Assembly: GCA_019787685.1 (NCBI GenBank)
Contig: JAHNUO010000002.1
Coordinates: 1,240,001-1,304,000 of the forward strand
Source of the DNA: Chiua virens
Taxonomy: Eukaryota > Basidiomycota > Agaricomycetes > Boletales > Boletaceae
Direction: 5' to 3'
Length of the DNA: 64,000 nt
Positions 10,990-22,453 of the stretch are shown here, one piece after another (within the stretch, counting starts at the first letter, position 1; each line of letters starts with the position of its first letter). The notes under the pieces are model-generated. The model made no database searches and had not been told where the DNA came from. It worked only from the letters and a program-made list of their open reading frames with translations. Both the position numbers and the translations under genes were made by a program.

Positions 10990-12662
10990 TTATAGTTTCG
11001 CCTTAAACTCGGCGGTCTTGGGAATGTTATCTTGTTCGTCCCACCAGACTACGCAGACAGTGGTATCATCGCGATATCGTCGGGCAAGAGGTGAAGGAAT
11101 GCTCATCAATCTCCGGAGTCCATACACATCGCCCCCACCAAACGCGTTCCGAATCAAGTGAACGCTGAGTTCATCATCTCCAAAAGACCATGAACCCTCC
11201 ACTTTCCCCTTCACCTGATCCTTTCCTTCGACTGTCGGTGATCCAGATGAAGTAGGAACCAGGGTCTGAAGCTTAGTCTTTGAAACTGTCCCCCTCAGAC
11301 CCTTTAAATGCCCGCCTACGAGGGCAACCACTTCTTCAGAGCTCAGTTTATCCCATAGACCATCGGTGGCGAGTACGACAAATCGTGAGCCAAGATGTTT
11401 TGAGGCATCCGAGGAACCGTCGAAAGAAAACTTGCGGTGTGTAACGACCGGAGTTGCAGTAACATAAGGCGGTGTTTTAAACAGTGATGGGGGTGGCCGC
11501 AACGGTTGGTCGTTACCAACCATAAATGCTTGATTCAAACTTGACAAATTGGTCAGTTGAACGGGAACAAGAAGGTATGGATACCACTCACGCTTCTTGA
11601 ACTTCCCGTGGCCATTTGTAGCGAGCATCCCCAAACGCTCGCGTAGGCTCTAGACCCCCAAGAACTCGTCCATTGCGGATGACGTTGTCAGCTTCGTCTT
11701 GAGGGTGTTCCGACTGCATTCTACCCAACGATCAGATAGGGAAGAGACACCAGAGGGCGTCGGGGGGCATACCTTTTCAACTCGTTGGGATTTCGGCCCG
11801 TTTGGTCCTCGCTCAGTACCTCAACCCTCCAAGAACCTGTACCGTTCTCTAACTCCTCCCAGATCCCCGCGACTGCGCGACTATCCCCAGAACACGCGAC
11901 GTAGAGATCTTTCTGAGCCGTGTCAAAGACAGCCATCAGAGCACAGCTGCCTGGAGTGAATTTTAATACCATGATATTGAAGAGACGCGTTAACATACCG
12001 GAAACGGCCGGATACATCGTGGGTAGCGCAAGTGGATGCTGGCTCAAGTCGGGGATGATTTTCTTCTTCAAAGACTCGTTGTCCATATTACTGGCGAGAA
12101 CCTTCAAGGGTGCATTGATCAATTCTTCATCGAATTTGGTGAATGCGTTTTGTATGGCAAAGGAGATGGACTCGGGGTTCTGGACACCAGGTTTCGACTT
12201 GGGAGAGCCATGTATGAGTGAAGAGAGTTGCAATACAACGGCGTTGATCAATGTGTTGGAGAGAAGGCGAGAAGTATGGGGGCCGCTGTGACCATCCATT
12301 ACAGCGAAGAACAGCCAGTCTCCAGGACCTTTTGGGTCTGAAGGTTCACGAGCAATGATGGCCTCGGCATGAGCGTCTTCGAGTGGGTCATTTGCGGCTA
12401 CGGATGCGGTACTGTACTTCCATGTTACACCTCCGAGATGTGTGACTGTGTCGGATTTCGTGTTTGCTTTGAGGCGCTCGTCGACGGCGCCAAGTGAGAG
12501 TAGGGGGAAAGTCTTGGTAGACATGACAGGTGTGCCATCTGCACCGGGTATTTTCACGGGAAGGTCAAAAGTTTGTGGGTTGTTGTAGCGATAATAAAGG
12601 TATGTTGGAGTACCAATAACAACGGTGGTAGCAGCTATGGGCTTCCAGAGTCTTCGCAGCAT
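10990..12662 (-). CDS. PP2C-family Ser/Thr phosphatase, mitochondrial PDP/Ptc5 type
   Basis: This metal-dependent phosphatase is likely to act on pyruvate dehydrogenase E1-alpha, as Ptc5 does in yeast. The N terminus (MLRRLWKPIAATTVVIGTPTYLYY) is a basic, hydrophobic mitochondrial anchor. PP2C metal and catalytic motifs appear in order: EDAHAE, FAVMDGHSG, CSGDSRAVAG, SEDQTGRNPNE, RVLGGLEPTRAFGD, VVLATDGLWD and RYRDDTTVCVVWW. Introns at 11951-11998, 11721-11772 and 11540-11591 give 506 aa in exact frame. It is divergent from the hypothetical gene at 12828 (165 bp), where a perfect TCACGTGA site sits at 12721-12728. The subfamily assignment rests on the anchor and the overall length. Confidence 0.9.
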
Positions 12663-12827
12663 GGCCCACTGTGGATAACGTCAAACCTAAAAGCTATTGT
12701 TTCGCCAAGTGGTGGACTATTCACGTGACTGCTCTGGAATCGATAAGATTCTCACTGCCACGTTTTGCCAGCCCATCAAACTTGCACCAGTACCACGGCC
12801 TGCCAGCTTTCTCCATCCCGGTTCTAG
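12663..12827. promoter_or_regulatory. Short divergent promoter with a TCACGTGA E-box
   Basis: This 165-bp interval lies between the PP2C start codon and the start of the Pro/Ser-rich hypothetical. The palindrome TCACGTGA at 12721-12728 matches the core bound by fungal bHLH factors such as Cbf1. Confidence 0.5.
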
Positions 12828-14009
12828 ATGTCCTCGTTCGCTGCTGTAGTGAATTTACTCAGTCAAATCGCTGGTGTGACATCGCAGGCAGAAGATTCAG
12901 ACGTATTTGGGTCCGTGGAAACATCCGAGTCACTCGAACACTGCCGCGATGTTGCCCAGGACCTCGGTGCCACAGAGCATGAATCTCCTCCACAACCTCT
13001 AGTGAATGTGAGTCCAGGAATGTGCTTCGTTATCAATCGTGCAGACCCTCAAGGTTGTTCCGCGCTGTCGCCCTGTAAGACTCGTGCAGACGTGATGCCA
13101 TCGGAAGAGAATTCGCAGGCGCCTGCAAGTAGTGGCCCATCGGCGTCCTCACAACAGCCCTCTCCGGAACGTCTGAAGTCTTTTGGTATCAAAGTGAGAG
13201 ACTTTGCATATGAGAGCACTCTGCCGGCGATCCGCCCCGTGTCTTGCTCCTTGCCACTAGCACGCGTTCCACGGCAGAGACAGCCTGCCGTAGCACCGAG
13301 GGCGCTCAAACGCTCCCAGAGAGACTGGGATGTCCAAGAGGGTCCTTCCAACAGCCTGTCGTCGCCACAATCCCTCTTGGGGCAAAGGGCAACCAAGAAA
13401 GCTGGGTGTTTGGAGAGAAAGCCAACTGAGCCACTGGAAGAGCCAGAGCCCCCGCGGCCACGTGCCTTGGGGGGGCGAACGCTCAAGAGATTATACTCTT
13501 TCATCGCCTCGTCACCGCGAAAGCCTTTGCCAACTCCCAGCCGAAAGTTTTCTGCTAGTCCTCCAACCTCACCTTTAACGCCGCCACTCTCCCATACGCC
13601 GCCTGGATTCCCATTCGTGGTCCATGTAGAAGATACCAGCGCGTTACAGCTTGATTCCGGACCACAACCTTTGTCTCGCCGTCCTTCGGTCTATACAAAG
13701 GTTACATTGGACGCGCGCCCATCCCTGAGCTTCTCTTCCGCCCCAAGTCCACCGCAGAATGCACGGCCCGTGCCCCTAATTAATTCATCTCTCGAACGAA
13801 CACACCCAAACCAGGAGTCGGGCGCGGATCCCCGTCACGTCCGCAAGCGGCGTGGTCGCGGGACTGCGGGCACGATGCCTCCATCACACCAGTATTACCT
13901 CCGTCAACGACCCACTTCAACTTCGCGTGCGCGCACCCAATCGCGGGTCTCGCATCAAGTCAGTAGCACACCCAGACCGCAACCGCTGCGAACACGCCGG
14001 ATACAGTGA
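12828..14009 (+). CDS. Pro/Ser/Arg-rich hypothetical protein, single exon
   Basis: A 393-aa open frame without interruption, which is unusual for this intron-rich region. It is low in hydrophobic residues and rich in Pro, Ser and Arg. It contains a KRLYSFIASSPRKPLPTPSRKFSASPP-like proline segment around residues 220-245 and a strongly basic C terminus ending in several Arg clusters, which suggests a nuclear or nucleic-acid-associated disordered protein. No domain is recognised. A possible donor GTGAGT near 13010 has no acceptor at normal spacing, so I keep one exon. The lack of introns and motifs leaves some doubt that the whole frame is used. Confidence 0.6.
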   Translation: MSSFAAVVNLLSQIAGVTSQAEDSDVFGSVETSESLEHCRDVAQDLGATEHESPPQPLVNVSPGMCFVINRADPQGCSALSPCKTRADVMPSEENSQAPASSGPSASSQQPSPERLKSFGIKVRDFAYESTLPAIRPVSCSLPLARVPRQRQPAVAPRALKRSQRDWDVQEGPSNSLSSPQSLLGQRATKKAGCLERKPTEPLEEPEPPRPRALGGRTLKRLYSFIASSPRKPLPTPSRKFSASPPTSPLTPPLSHTPPGFPFVVHVEDTSALQLDSGPQPLSRRPSVYTKVTLDARPSLSFSSAPSPPQNARPVPLINSSLERTHPNQESGADPRHVRKRRGRGTAGTMPPSHQYYLRQRPTSTSRARTQSRVSHQVSSTPRPQPLRTRRIQ

Positions 14010-14274
14010 AGTCACAAGTATAATGCATAATTGCAGGAGTATTTATTCGTTATTGCTGTTGTCTCACTTAGACTGTTGTATTGGTTGGGGATTTGTAAGA
14101 CGGCATGGACTGGATGTAATACAATCATGTTGTTGTACATAAAGATAAGGGTGAGTCGGGATGAGTCGGAGAGGGCAGGGTGATTACAGGGCCAAATCTG
14201 AGATGTGAGATCTCGCACTAAAGTGGATCTAAACAAATATCAGCACTCTCCACGTCGTCTCCTCTAGCTTGCTC

Positions 14275-16192
14275 ATGGCTCTCCCCGGTCCATCCAATGT
14301 CACCATCTCTCTCCTCCCCGTCTCCCTCTCTCTCGTACACATCCCCCGCTCTCGTCTCCCCCAGCTATCTCACCCCGTCCTCAGACAGATCCTCCAGCCC
14401 AACCCTGTCTTCCTCAATGTCACCTGCAACGAGATCGAACTTAGTCTCTTCGCAGAACACCACATCCTCGCAGACTTTGAACCCATAGCCAGGCGCGACA
14501 GGCACAGAGTCAGATCGCGTTCAGGTTCAGGCTCTGCTCGCAAGCGTCCTGTCTTGGATGACGACGATCGTGTCGAGTTTTCTTGCGAGAAATGGAAAGT
14601 ACTTCAGCTGGACTCTCACTCTGATAGACTCGGTACGTCCCAGTCCTTTGCGCCCTCGCACGATTCAGACCAGACCCAGACAACTCTGGCACAAGAGTGC
14701 ATGAATTGTCCGCCCCTTTAGCCGCGGCCGGAATTTCCATTCTGTATCAATCTTCATACATGAGCGATTTCATTTTTGTAGGTATCCTACATCGCAAACC
14801 TCATCCCATATTGCTCAGATTACTTCCAGGTCAAAGAATTCAGACTGCGGGAAGCCATGTCGCTGTTTGGCGCGGCGGGATTCGACCTGTATTCCTCTGA
14901 TCCAGAGCCATTGATGTCCAGAGTTGTGTCCCCTCTCCTGTCACCAGTCCTACCTGATGTATTCCATATCAGTGACATTGGCCCAGAGTTTAGTTCTGAG
15001 TCCGGTGCTGTTTTGACGCGGACCCGGAGCAGCGTGGACAGGTCAGTCTCTGTATCAACACTCCACTCCCTCGGCAGCGATACACACAAGAAAAGTGGGA
15101 CTGACAGAAGCACACACGCTCGCCCTCCCTCGCGAAACAAATCCCATTCACCTTCATGCAACGACGTTACCGTGCTTCCCTCCAAACTTGCCTGCGTCGG
15201 ACTGGCCGACGAGAGCGTCGATAGCTGGTCACTCAAAATTGTTAAGCTGGTCGCGTTTCCAGACCTTATTCCCGTAAAAAAGCCACGTCTCTCCCGCAGT
15301 TCTGGGCGTAACAATGGGTCAAGGAAATTATCAACCAGTAAAAAATTCGATGAAATCACGATCCCCTCTTTCCTATCCTGGCCACGCAGGGGTTCACACT
15401 CGACTGATTCTACCTCATCCTCGAGCGAGGAGGACGAGGGCTACCTTTCTCATTCTCCCCGCAGAAACTCGCCCTTAATATTACCTATAACAGGCTCCCG
15501 CTCGTACCCTGACGTCTCTCACGCAATCCCATCGTTGGCACCCTCTTTCAAACCGACCATTAAAGCCCTTGTTTCACAGGTGTCCACCCTCTCTCCTGTA
15601 GAATGTCAATCGCCTTCTCTCGGTCGAAGCGTTATTTATTCCCCTGCAGATAAGCAAACGAATGGCGTGTGCCCGAGGGTACCGTTTTTCAGCTTTACCC
15701 GGACATCCGAAGGTTCCTCTTTGACAACCGATGTGACTCTTCTCGCCGCCCTATTTCCACCGGGGGAGAGACATATGCTCATCTGTGCAGGGGAACTGGA
15801 TACGCTCGATGTGCATGTAGACAACTCTGATTCTGATTCTGACCAAGATCAGGATAGCGATGCACTCTCAGAGGGCGGGACTTTGAAGTGTCTTCAAATC
15901 GACCTGCGTCGATTTGGTTTAGGTAAGTCGTTCAACGCTTCAGACTGACGTGGCTAAGCAAGCGGAATCCTGCGCTGTTTGGTGTGTAGATAAGCATGGT
16001 CTTGTTAGCCGTTACTCGCGGATCCTCGAGGAAAATGGAATCAATCACATGTACAGTTCCACATTCAAGACCGCCAATCTCCTTGTGGGTGTCCTCATCT
16101 TCCAGAGAAGCTGATTGTATCGATCACGATTACGTATATAGGTCGCCAAGGCGCATACTAGTCGGGCTCGCGATCTTCTCAAGTCATGTTGA
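14275..16192 (+). CDS. CASTOR-like ACT-domain protein
   Basis: The product of 564 aa resembles the arginine-sensor CASTOR family, in which tandem ACT domains bind an amino acid and regulate TORC1 through GATOR. Seen here: an N-terminal VSLSLVHIPRSRLPQLSHPVL strand-helix, FLNVTCNEIELSLFAEHH, and the ACT core RVHELSAPLAAAGISILYQSSYMSDFIFVKE. After a long Ser-rich insertion comes a second unit with VTLLAALFPPGERHMLIC, CLQIDLRRFGLDKHGLVSRYS and INHMYSSTFKTANLLVAKAHTSRARDLLK. Introns at 14633-14679, 14778-14829, 15923-15989 and 16085-16141 give exact frame. The start is the ATG at 14275. A role in TOR signalling is inference from the animal family. Confidence 0.8.
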
Positions 16193-16688
16193 TGGACTAT
16201 CTGCTCATAAAATTTGCCATGCTTGAAAAAGCATCGACCTTTCAGGCATCGACGGTAGCTTATTTGACTCCCCACTTGGTATTGTCATCTTTCGGACCAG
16301 ATACCCGCCCTTTTCTTGCATCCTCTATTGGCTTGTACCATACCCCTTCATTTCTCCCTTTGAACTCGTTTTTGTGTGCTTACAGAATTGCATCATCACC
16401 ATTGGCATCAGTTCACACGGAATTTCTTGAACTACCTTAGGCTATACATAGCACCATATGTATGCATATGATTTGAAGCGAACCTAGAGGTATGCAATGA
16501 CAACGAGACCACGGGTAACTACGGTTCCTGGCATAATCCACCACGAGAGGATAATCGATATCTCACCCAGCCCCGGCCTGCTGCAGTCACGAGAGTCGAT
16601 CCAAGCTTGCAACTCACTCCGGCTCACCCAGCATACAGACAATTAGTATATCAACGCGCGTCACCGAAGGATTGTACATCGTGTCCTG
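16193..16688. other. Intergenic, nothing recognised
   Basis: The 3' flanks of two convergent genes (the ACT protein and the SDR). Short open frames on both strands have no motif. Confidence 0.45.
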
Positions 16689-18390
16689 TCAGTGGATCTC
16701 CACCGATGCTACTGCTGTGCTTGAGAAAGACACATGCCCCAAGTTCATCCAGGATAGATTTATGTCACTTTCTTGTTTTGTGAACGAACCCACCTCGTCC
16801 TCTCTAACAGCAGTCACCTTGACGAAGTCTTTCATGGCGAAGTCGGCATACGTGAGCTACACAGTCGGCGTTTTAGACGCTACATGACGATCGCGTAAGG
16901 CTCACCTTCTGTGCGAAGTCACGAAGGAAACTCGGAAGTAACCTCATGATCAAAGCCGAGTATGTATAGAATGGCAAAAGTAGCATCCGAGATTCCTGTG
17001 CATCTAATGCAGAGATGACGGCCTTCACGACTGTCACCGGAACCAGCGAAGGTACGAAGAACCGGTACAAGAAGTTGTCCGGGAACACTGTAGTCGAGAA
17101 AAGGGGTGTTCGAACATGACCTGGACACACGAGGGTCGTACGAATCCCCGGAGCGTGATAGCTATAAAATGATTCAAATCTCAAGCTGTCGACAAACGGA
17201 GTCAACGCTCGTACCGATTATCCAGTTCATAACGGAGCGATTCGTGCATAGTTAGCAGAGCGCTCTTGGAAGCGCTGTAGTCCGCTAATATACGTCAGAA
17301 ACCATAATTCGTAGGCCAAAGAATCGCCTACACATCTGAGCACTACTTACGAAACCCATGACAGATGCCATGGTGACCTGATGACATGTGAATGACGGAC
17401 AGTCGTGATTTTCCAAAAACCTGTCTCATACAATATGTCCACTGTTCCTCTCAATCATTTTGGGCAAGAAAGCTTTCAGAGTCCAAAAATGAGCGAAGGT
17501 GTTCACACCGAATGTCCTATCAGTTCGTTGAGTCAACACGACTTGATTCAGCGCTGGAGATTCGCACTGGTATATGTCCAGAGGATCGAGGTCAAGGAGC
17601 AGTTTCCCTTGGACGACGCCGGCGTTGTTAACAAGCATGGTTGGGTGGCCAACCTAGGGTATACCTGTCGATTTTGGAGATGAAAACCCCTGTGCCATGA
17701 ACTGACCTCTTCGATGACCTTCTTGGAGACAGCTTCGACTTCTTCCCATTTTGAAACGTCGCATTTATAGTATGTGATATTGTCTAGTACAAATTTGATG
17801 AGTGACCAACTCGCGAAGTCGAATGAAGCTCACAGACAATTTTCCGTCTGAATTGGCTTTATGTCAAGAACAACGACGTTTACATTGCGCACTGCCAGCG
17901 TATTCGCTAACAGTTCTCCAATCCCAGATGAACCTACTGATAATGTCGAGTCCTGGGAGATCCACAGGTTCACCACACGTACCCCCGGTGATGAGCACAA
18001 TCTGCTCACTCCATTCCAGAGGTTTGGGTGCAAAAAGGAGACTTGCTTGATTCCTGTGCAAGGTCGAGAGCCATTTCAAAAGCCCTATCAAAGGTCAGTG
18101 GGATGAACGTTGGCGGGGTGTATTTCACCCACAGAACGCGCTAACAGCAACACAGTAATATGCGGAATTGATCACTGCAGGTGTAACTTCTCCCCGGGCA
18201 TGAAAGAAATAGAATACGGGGATGAGAGATGTAAAGAGCGGGCCTGTAAGTCAATTATATAATGAGCGGATTGAATGCCAAATGAATATGACGGACTAAA
18301 GGCGGTTTGTTTCAAGACTTTGACGACCATGTCTACGTCCACATTGTCGTACATTGGGATTGAATCGTCGTAACCCTTTTTGGAGGCCAT
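16689..18390 (-). CDS. Short-chain dehydrogenase/reductase (DHRS/17-beta-HSD11-like)
   Basis: This NAD(P)-dependent oxidoreductase is probably tied to the ER or lipid droplets by its hydrophobic N terminus ([13 protein letters not shown]); the substrate is likely a retinoid, steroid or lipid. Motifs: TGGSSGIG cofactor loop, a basic-poor VVVLDIKP second strand, [21 protein letters not shown], catalytic Ser region [13 protein letters not shown], then YSASKSALL with the catalytic Tyr and Lys, and [10 protein letters not shown]. Eleven exons give 396 aa. Introns: 18244-18296, 18085-18132, 17934-17982, 17784-17837, 17654-17706, 17517-17567, 17378-17431, 17285-17331, 17162-17214, 16857-16905. A GTAAGT inside exon 8 (at 17350) must stay coding, because skipping it breaks the [12 protein letters not shown] frame. 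Confidence 0.9.
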
Positions 18391-19543
18391 CTTCGCAGTT
18401 CTCAAACTTGAGTCTGTGAAGTCAGTTGCTGGTAGTTGGTATGCGCGGTTGATGGTATCGATGCCGGTACAGCTTAGCGAGATATTTGGCATGACACGGG
18501 TCACGGTAGAAGTTCCTTTCAAACACCGCAACTAATGCGATACATAGTCGTCAAGGTCAGGATTATAATTAGGCACGTTGCTTGCTGTCGACGTGACTGC
18601 GAAATACAACTTACAACTATGTTCATCGCACGGTACGGACACGTTGAACGTTCGAACACTTCAAAATGAATACCCGTGGAGTCTAGACTGTAACGATTTC
18701 GGAAGTAACGAACCATACCCCACGGTCAATCCCCACCAGACCGTGTCAGTGATCAGATGATCAGATCTGTCGACACCTCGAATCTTGCCAGACCGAGTCA
18801 CCATTGGATGAAAAACTCTTAGGAAGAATTGATCATGGGCGCCAAGGAGTTGCGACTTGTAATTTCCAAATGCAAGCGTGAAACGGACACGTCGAGCCTC
18901 GACTTCTCCTTCGTGGTCGGATCTCCGTCCAGGTAGCGGGATCGGTGATTAAACTACTCTCGTTATACACCAAGCACTCCTAACGGTCTTACTTAAATCC
19001 GAACATTGGGTAGAACCATTACCATCCAGCGTGCTAGACCACCTAGATGATGTTGCCCTCGGCCACTGATCGGCGTGCTGCCACATGCCCAATCGATGTG
19101 ACAGCCTGTTCGACGTTGATACCAACCTGCTCGTTCTCATCACGACTGTACAATGGTGCATCTTCCGCAAGAAAATAAGTGCAAAGTTAAGTGGGAAGAT
19201 GTGAACACAAGTAGGGTGCAGGGAGCATGGTGGTTGGAGATGAAACCTTAACCGACTGGTGGAGCGTAGGTTGCAACGGGGGTTGACGTTGAGGTCGCGG
19301 ACTTGGCGTGTGACGTTGAGTACCATTACTTGTTCACCACGCGGAGTGTTTCTGATCATCGGCAGATAAGTACCGAAAATGATCGTTTCCTCTCTATTGA
19401 GGTGGAGCCGAGGGAATATAGTGTCGTTGCAAATACCCATTTAATTTCGTTGTGACCATTCGAATCGTCACTAGTCCCGTTATTCGCTGGCAGGTACTTC
19501 GACTTATCTCTTCCCCTCCGACGTCTCTCACCCCAGTCCCTCC
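18391..19543. other. 1.15-kb divergent intergenic region
   Basis: It lies between the SDR and KRE6 start codons. A 163-codon minus-strand frame (18949-19440) has no recognisable motif, and I do not call it a gene. A direct repeat of GATCAGAT (18751-18758 and 18759-18766) sits about 360 bp upstream of the SDR start. The last 50 bp before KRE6 are CT-rich. Confidence 0.45.
18751..18766. repeat. Tandem GATCAGAT x2
   Basis: Two exact 8-bp units, head to tail, in the SDR/KRE6 intergenic region. This could be a paired factor-binding site or chance. Confidence 0.5.
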
Positions 19544-22124
19544 ATGTCACACTTCCGGCCTGACCACCTGCAGATACCCCAATCCACTACCCCTTCCAGT
19601 CCTTCCTTCCCTCTCAAAGGCCTCACACCGCAGAGCAGAGTGCAGAGCATCGCTACTATCTCGGTACGTCGTCCCCTGTTGCCATCCACTAATCCTTCCG
19701 CTCAAGAATACTAGTCTCTGGAATCTCCGTATCCTGCAAGCCGAAAGTCTGGGATACAACAAATATCCAACCGTGTATGCTTCTCTTTTCTCATTACTAG
19801 TACCCACACAACTCATCCATCCTCTAGTTCAACTTGCATCCCGATCCACGGCAGTGGGGCTCTAGCTTGTATGCTGATGTAATAGAGCCCGATGATGACC
19901 TACACAACCCGAACGCCAGGGATGAAAGCCCTTGGTCAAATTTCGCTGATCGTGGCCTTGTGAATGTCGGTTGTCTCTTTCTCGTCGTTACAAGCCTCGT
20001 TACGCTCTTGTGAGTCACCCGTACCATCCTTTTAACACTTGCGTCAATCTACAAATCAAAATAGCGCCGGATATCCCATGATGACATATTTTACAGCATA
20101 CAAGCTGTCCAATAATGGTGGATTCGGTCTGGGTGGTATCAATGCGAGTGGCCAGGTGGATCCGTCGTACGATGCGTTTGCGAATCTCAACTGAGAGAAT
20201 ATCCAGATTCCAGTCCTTCCGGGAAATTGGGCTCTCATAGATGTAGATACCCCCAAAGATGCTTACACCAAGTCGTCCTGGAATGGCGGATCCGATATGG
20301 AGCTGGTCTTCTCAGACGAGTTCAATATTCCTGGTAGAACGTTTTGGCCCGGTGACGATCCCTACTGGGAGGCTGCCGACTTACATTACTGGGTATGTAC
20401 CACACCATACCTCCGAAATCCCCACATCGACTCACCTGGTTCAGGCGACAAATAATCTAGAATGGTATAGTCCAGACGCGATCACCACCAAAGATGGTAG
20501 TCTGGTTATAACGTTGTCTCAGAAGCAGACACATAACCTAAATTATCAAGGAGGTATGTCAGCCATATTGCGATTTGTGCTACTTAGTATTTTTACGAAC
20601 CTGCAGGCATGATGTCCACCTGGTATGTTTTCTCCTTGCGCAAGGTTCAAGATTTGACCCATCCCAGGAACAAATTTTGCTTTACTGGAGGATACATCGA
20701 GGCTAACGTATCGCTTCCTGGTGTGAACAATATTGTCGGTAAGGTGTTTTCTATAATCAACCTTATCCAGCAGAAAATGAATGTTACGAAAGGGTTTTGG
20801 CCGGCGATATGGACACTTGGGAACCTTGGCCGGGCCGGTTATGGTGCCAGTTTAGAGGGCCTAGTAAGACATTAATGGCTTCTTTCGCCGCTCATTGATC
20901 AATTTCCGCTCAGTGGCCATATACTTATGATGCATGTGACATTGGCACAGTCGCAAACCAAACCATCAACGGACAACCAGTAGCAGCCACGGAAGGCGGT
21001 GATCTGGGTAAAGGTGGCGTATTGTCTTACCTTCCAGGTCAACGGCTATCTCGTTGCACATGCGAAGGAGAGTCCCATCCAGGGCCCAAACATTCGGATG
21101 GAACATTCGTCGGCCGTTCAGCACCCGAGATAGATATATTCGAGGCGCAAGTAAGTAGCCATTCCTTCTATATTCATTGTGGTTGAAATTTTAACGTATA
21201 GGTTACGGGAGAACCCCTTATGGGCCAGGTATCACAGTCAGCTCAATGGGCGGTAGGTAGTTTTTCCGTTTCTCGATGCTGGCCTGGCTTGATCGAACAT
21301 TCGCACTTCATGCAGCCTTTCAACGCAGGCTATATCTGGAAAAATACCTCGGAAAATGAGATGATCGTTGATTCGTCAATCAGTGTGCAGAACACGTACA
21401 TCGGATCAGCGTTACAGCAAGCGACGTCGGTGGTTACCCAGACAAATCAAATCTGTTACGAAGGCCTGACTGGATGCTACTCGATATATGGCTTCGAGGT
21501 AGGCCAATCTCTCATCCTGAGTTATGTCGGTTGTAACATCAATATTGGCAGTATGTCCCGGGATTTGATAATGCGGTGAGCTGAACGTCCTTTACCAATT
21601 GGGAAGAAGGGAATTAACAATTCCTGCGGCCTTACAGTATATCACATGGATATCCAACAACAAGGTTGCTTGGACACTTAACGTAGCTGGCATGGGGGCC
21701 GACAGCGCCGTCCAAATCTCGGGTAGGACTATCCCTCAGGAACCGATGGTATGTCCTGCTATACTCACTAGTTGAACAAGTATCGCAAACATTTATTGGT
21801 CTAGTATATTATAGTCAACTTGGGCATGTCAACTAACTTTGGGGTGGTTGATCTTGAACATCTCCCATTCCCAGCCCATATGAGAGTCGATTACATACGG
21901 GTCTACCAGCATCGGAACGCACGCAATATTGGATGCGACCCAAAGAACTTCCCTACTGCTGAGTACATAAACACGTACGTCTCCCGGGTTCGGCTCGTGG
22001 AAGCGCGTCGACTGACCTGAAATAACTTAGATACATGGAAGCATACACCAATCCCAATCTCACGACGTGGAAAGGAGACTACGGACAATCCTTTCCAAAG
22101 AACCGATTCCTTAGTGAATGTTAA
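19544..22124 (+). CDS. KRE6: KRE6/SKN1-type beta-glucan synthesis protein (GH16)
   Basis: A type II membrane protein required for cell-wall beta-1,6-glucan. The order is a Ser/Pro-rich cytosolic N terminus, the FNLHPDPRQWGSSLYADVIEPDD segment, one membrane span (VNVGCLFLVVTSLVTLFAG), then the luminal GH16 domain with ELVFSDEFNIPGRTFWPGDDP, GFWPAIWTLG, the EIDIFEAQVTG catalytic motif and a conserved C-terminal YPTAEYI-like block ending CYS-rich. Sixteen exons sum to 1776 nt (591 aa). They include a 16-nt exon (20607-20622) and a 24-nt exon (21552-21575). An apparent in-frame TGA at 20192 lies inside a 51-nt intron (20156-20206) and is not a mutation. Confidence 0.93.
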
Positions 22125-22453
22125 AAAAGATACCAGCATCATGAATTTCAACCTCCAAACGGACTGCCGTTGGGGAAACACTTTAAGTTTCCTCATCGCT
22201 ATTAATTTGCAGCATTAGCTAATGCCCGCCCGCCTTCCGCCCATCGTTATACCAGAAACACTTTATCGTTATATCTCACGATGCTTATACTTTTCTCTAG
22301 AGCACAGCCAGACGTCACGAGTACAACCCAATTGATTGGGGAAATGGAGTTTATGTTGAAACTTCAAGTATTGCACAATGTTACGTATTCCAATTGCATA
22401 GATTTTATGATCTTATTGTACGTTGCTCGATAGACGGACAATCAAACGCGAGG
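22125..22453. other. Convergent 3' flanks
   Basis: About 330 bp between the stops of KRE6 and PEX14. AT-rich patches but no coding motif or clear terminator hairpin. Confidence 0.5.

Noticed and set aside
13008..13046. Intron in the Pro/Ser-rich hypothetical (GTGAGT donor)
   Set aside because: The nearest acceptor would give an intron of 37-39 nt without a branch site, and the frame is open without it.
18949..19440. 163-codon minus-strand open frame upstream of KRE6
   Set aside because: No motif, no splice partners and biased low-information composition; it may be promoter sequence.
20192..20194. Premature TGA in KRE6
   Set aside because: It lies in a 51-nt intron (20156-20206) with normal borders; removing it joins NASGQ to IPVLPGNW in frame.
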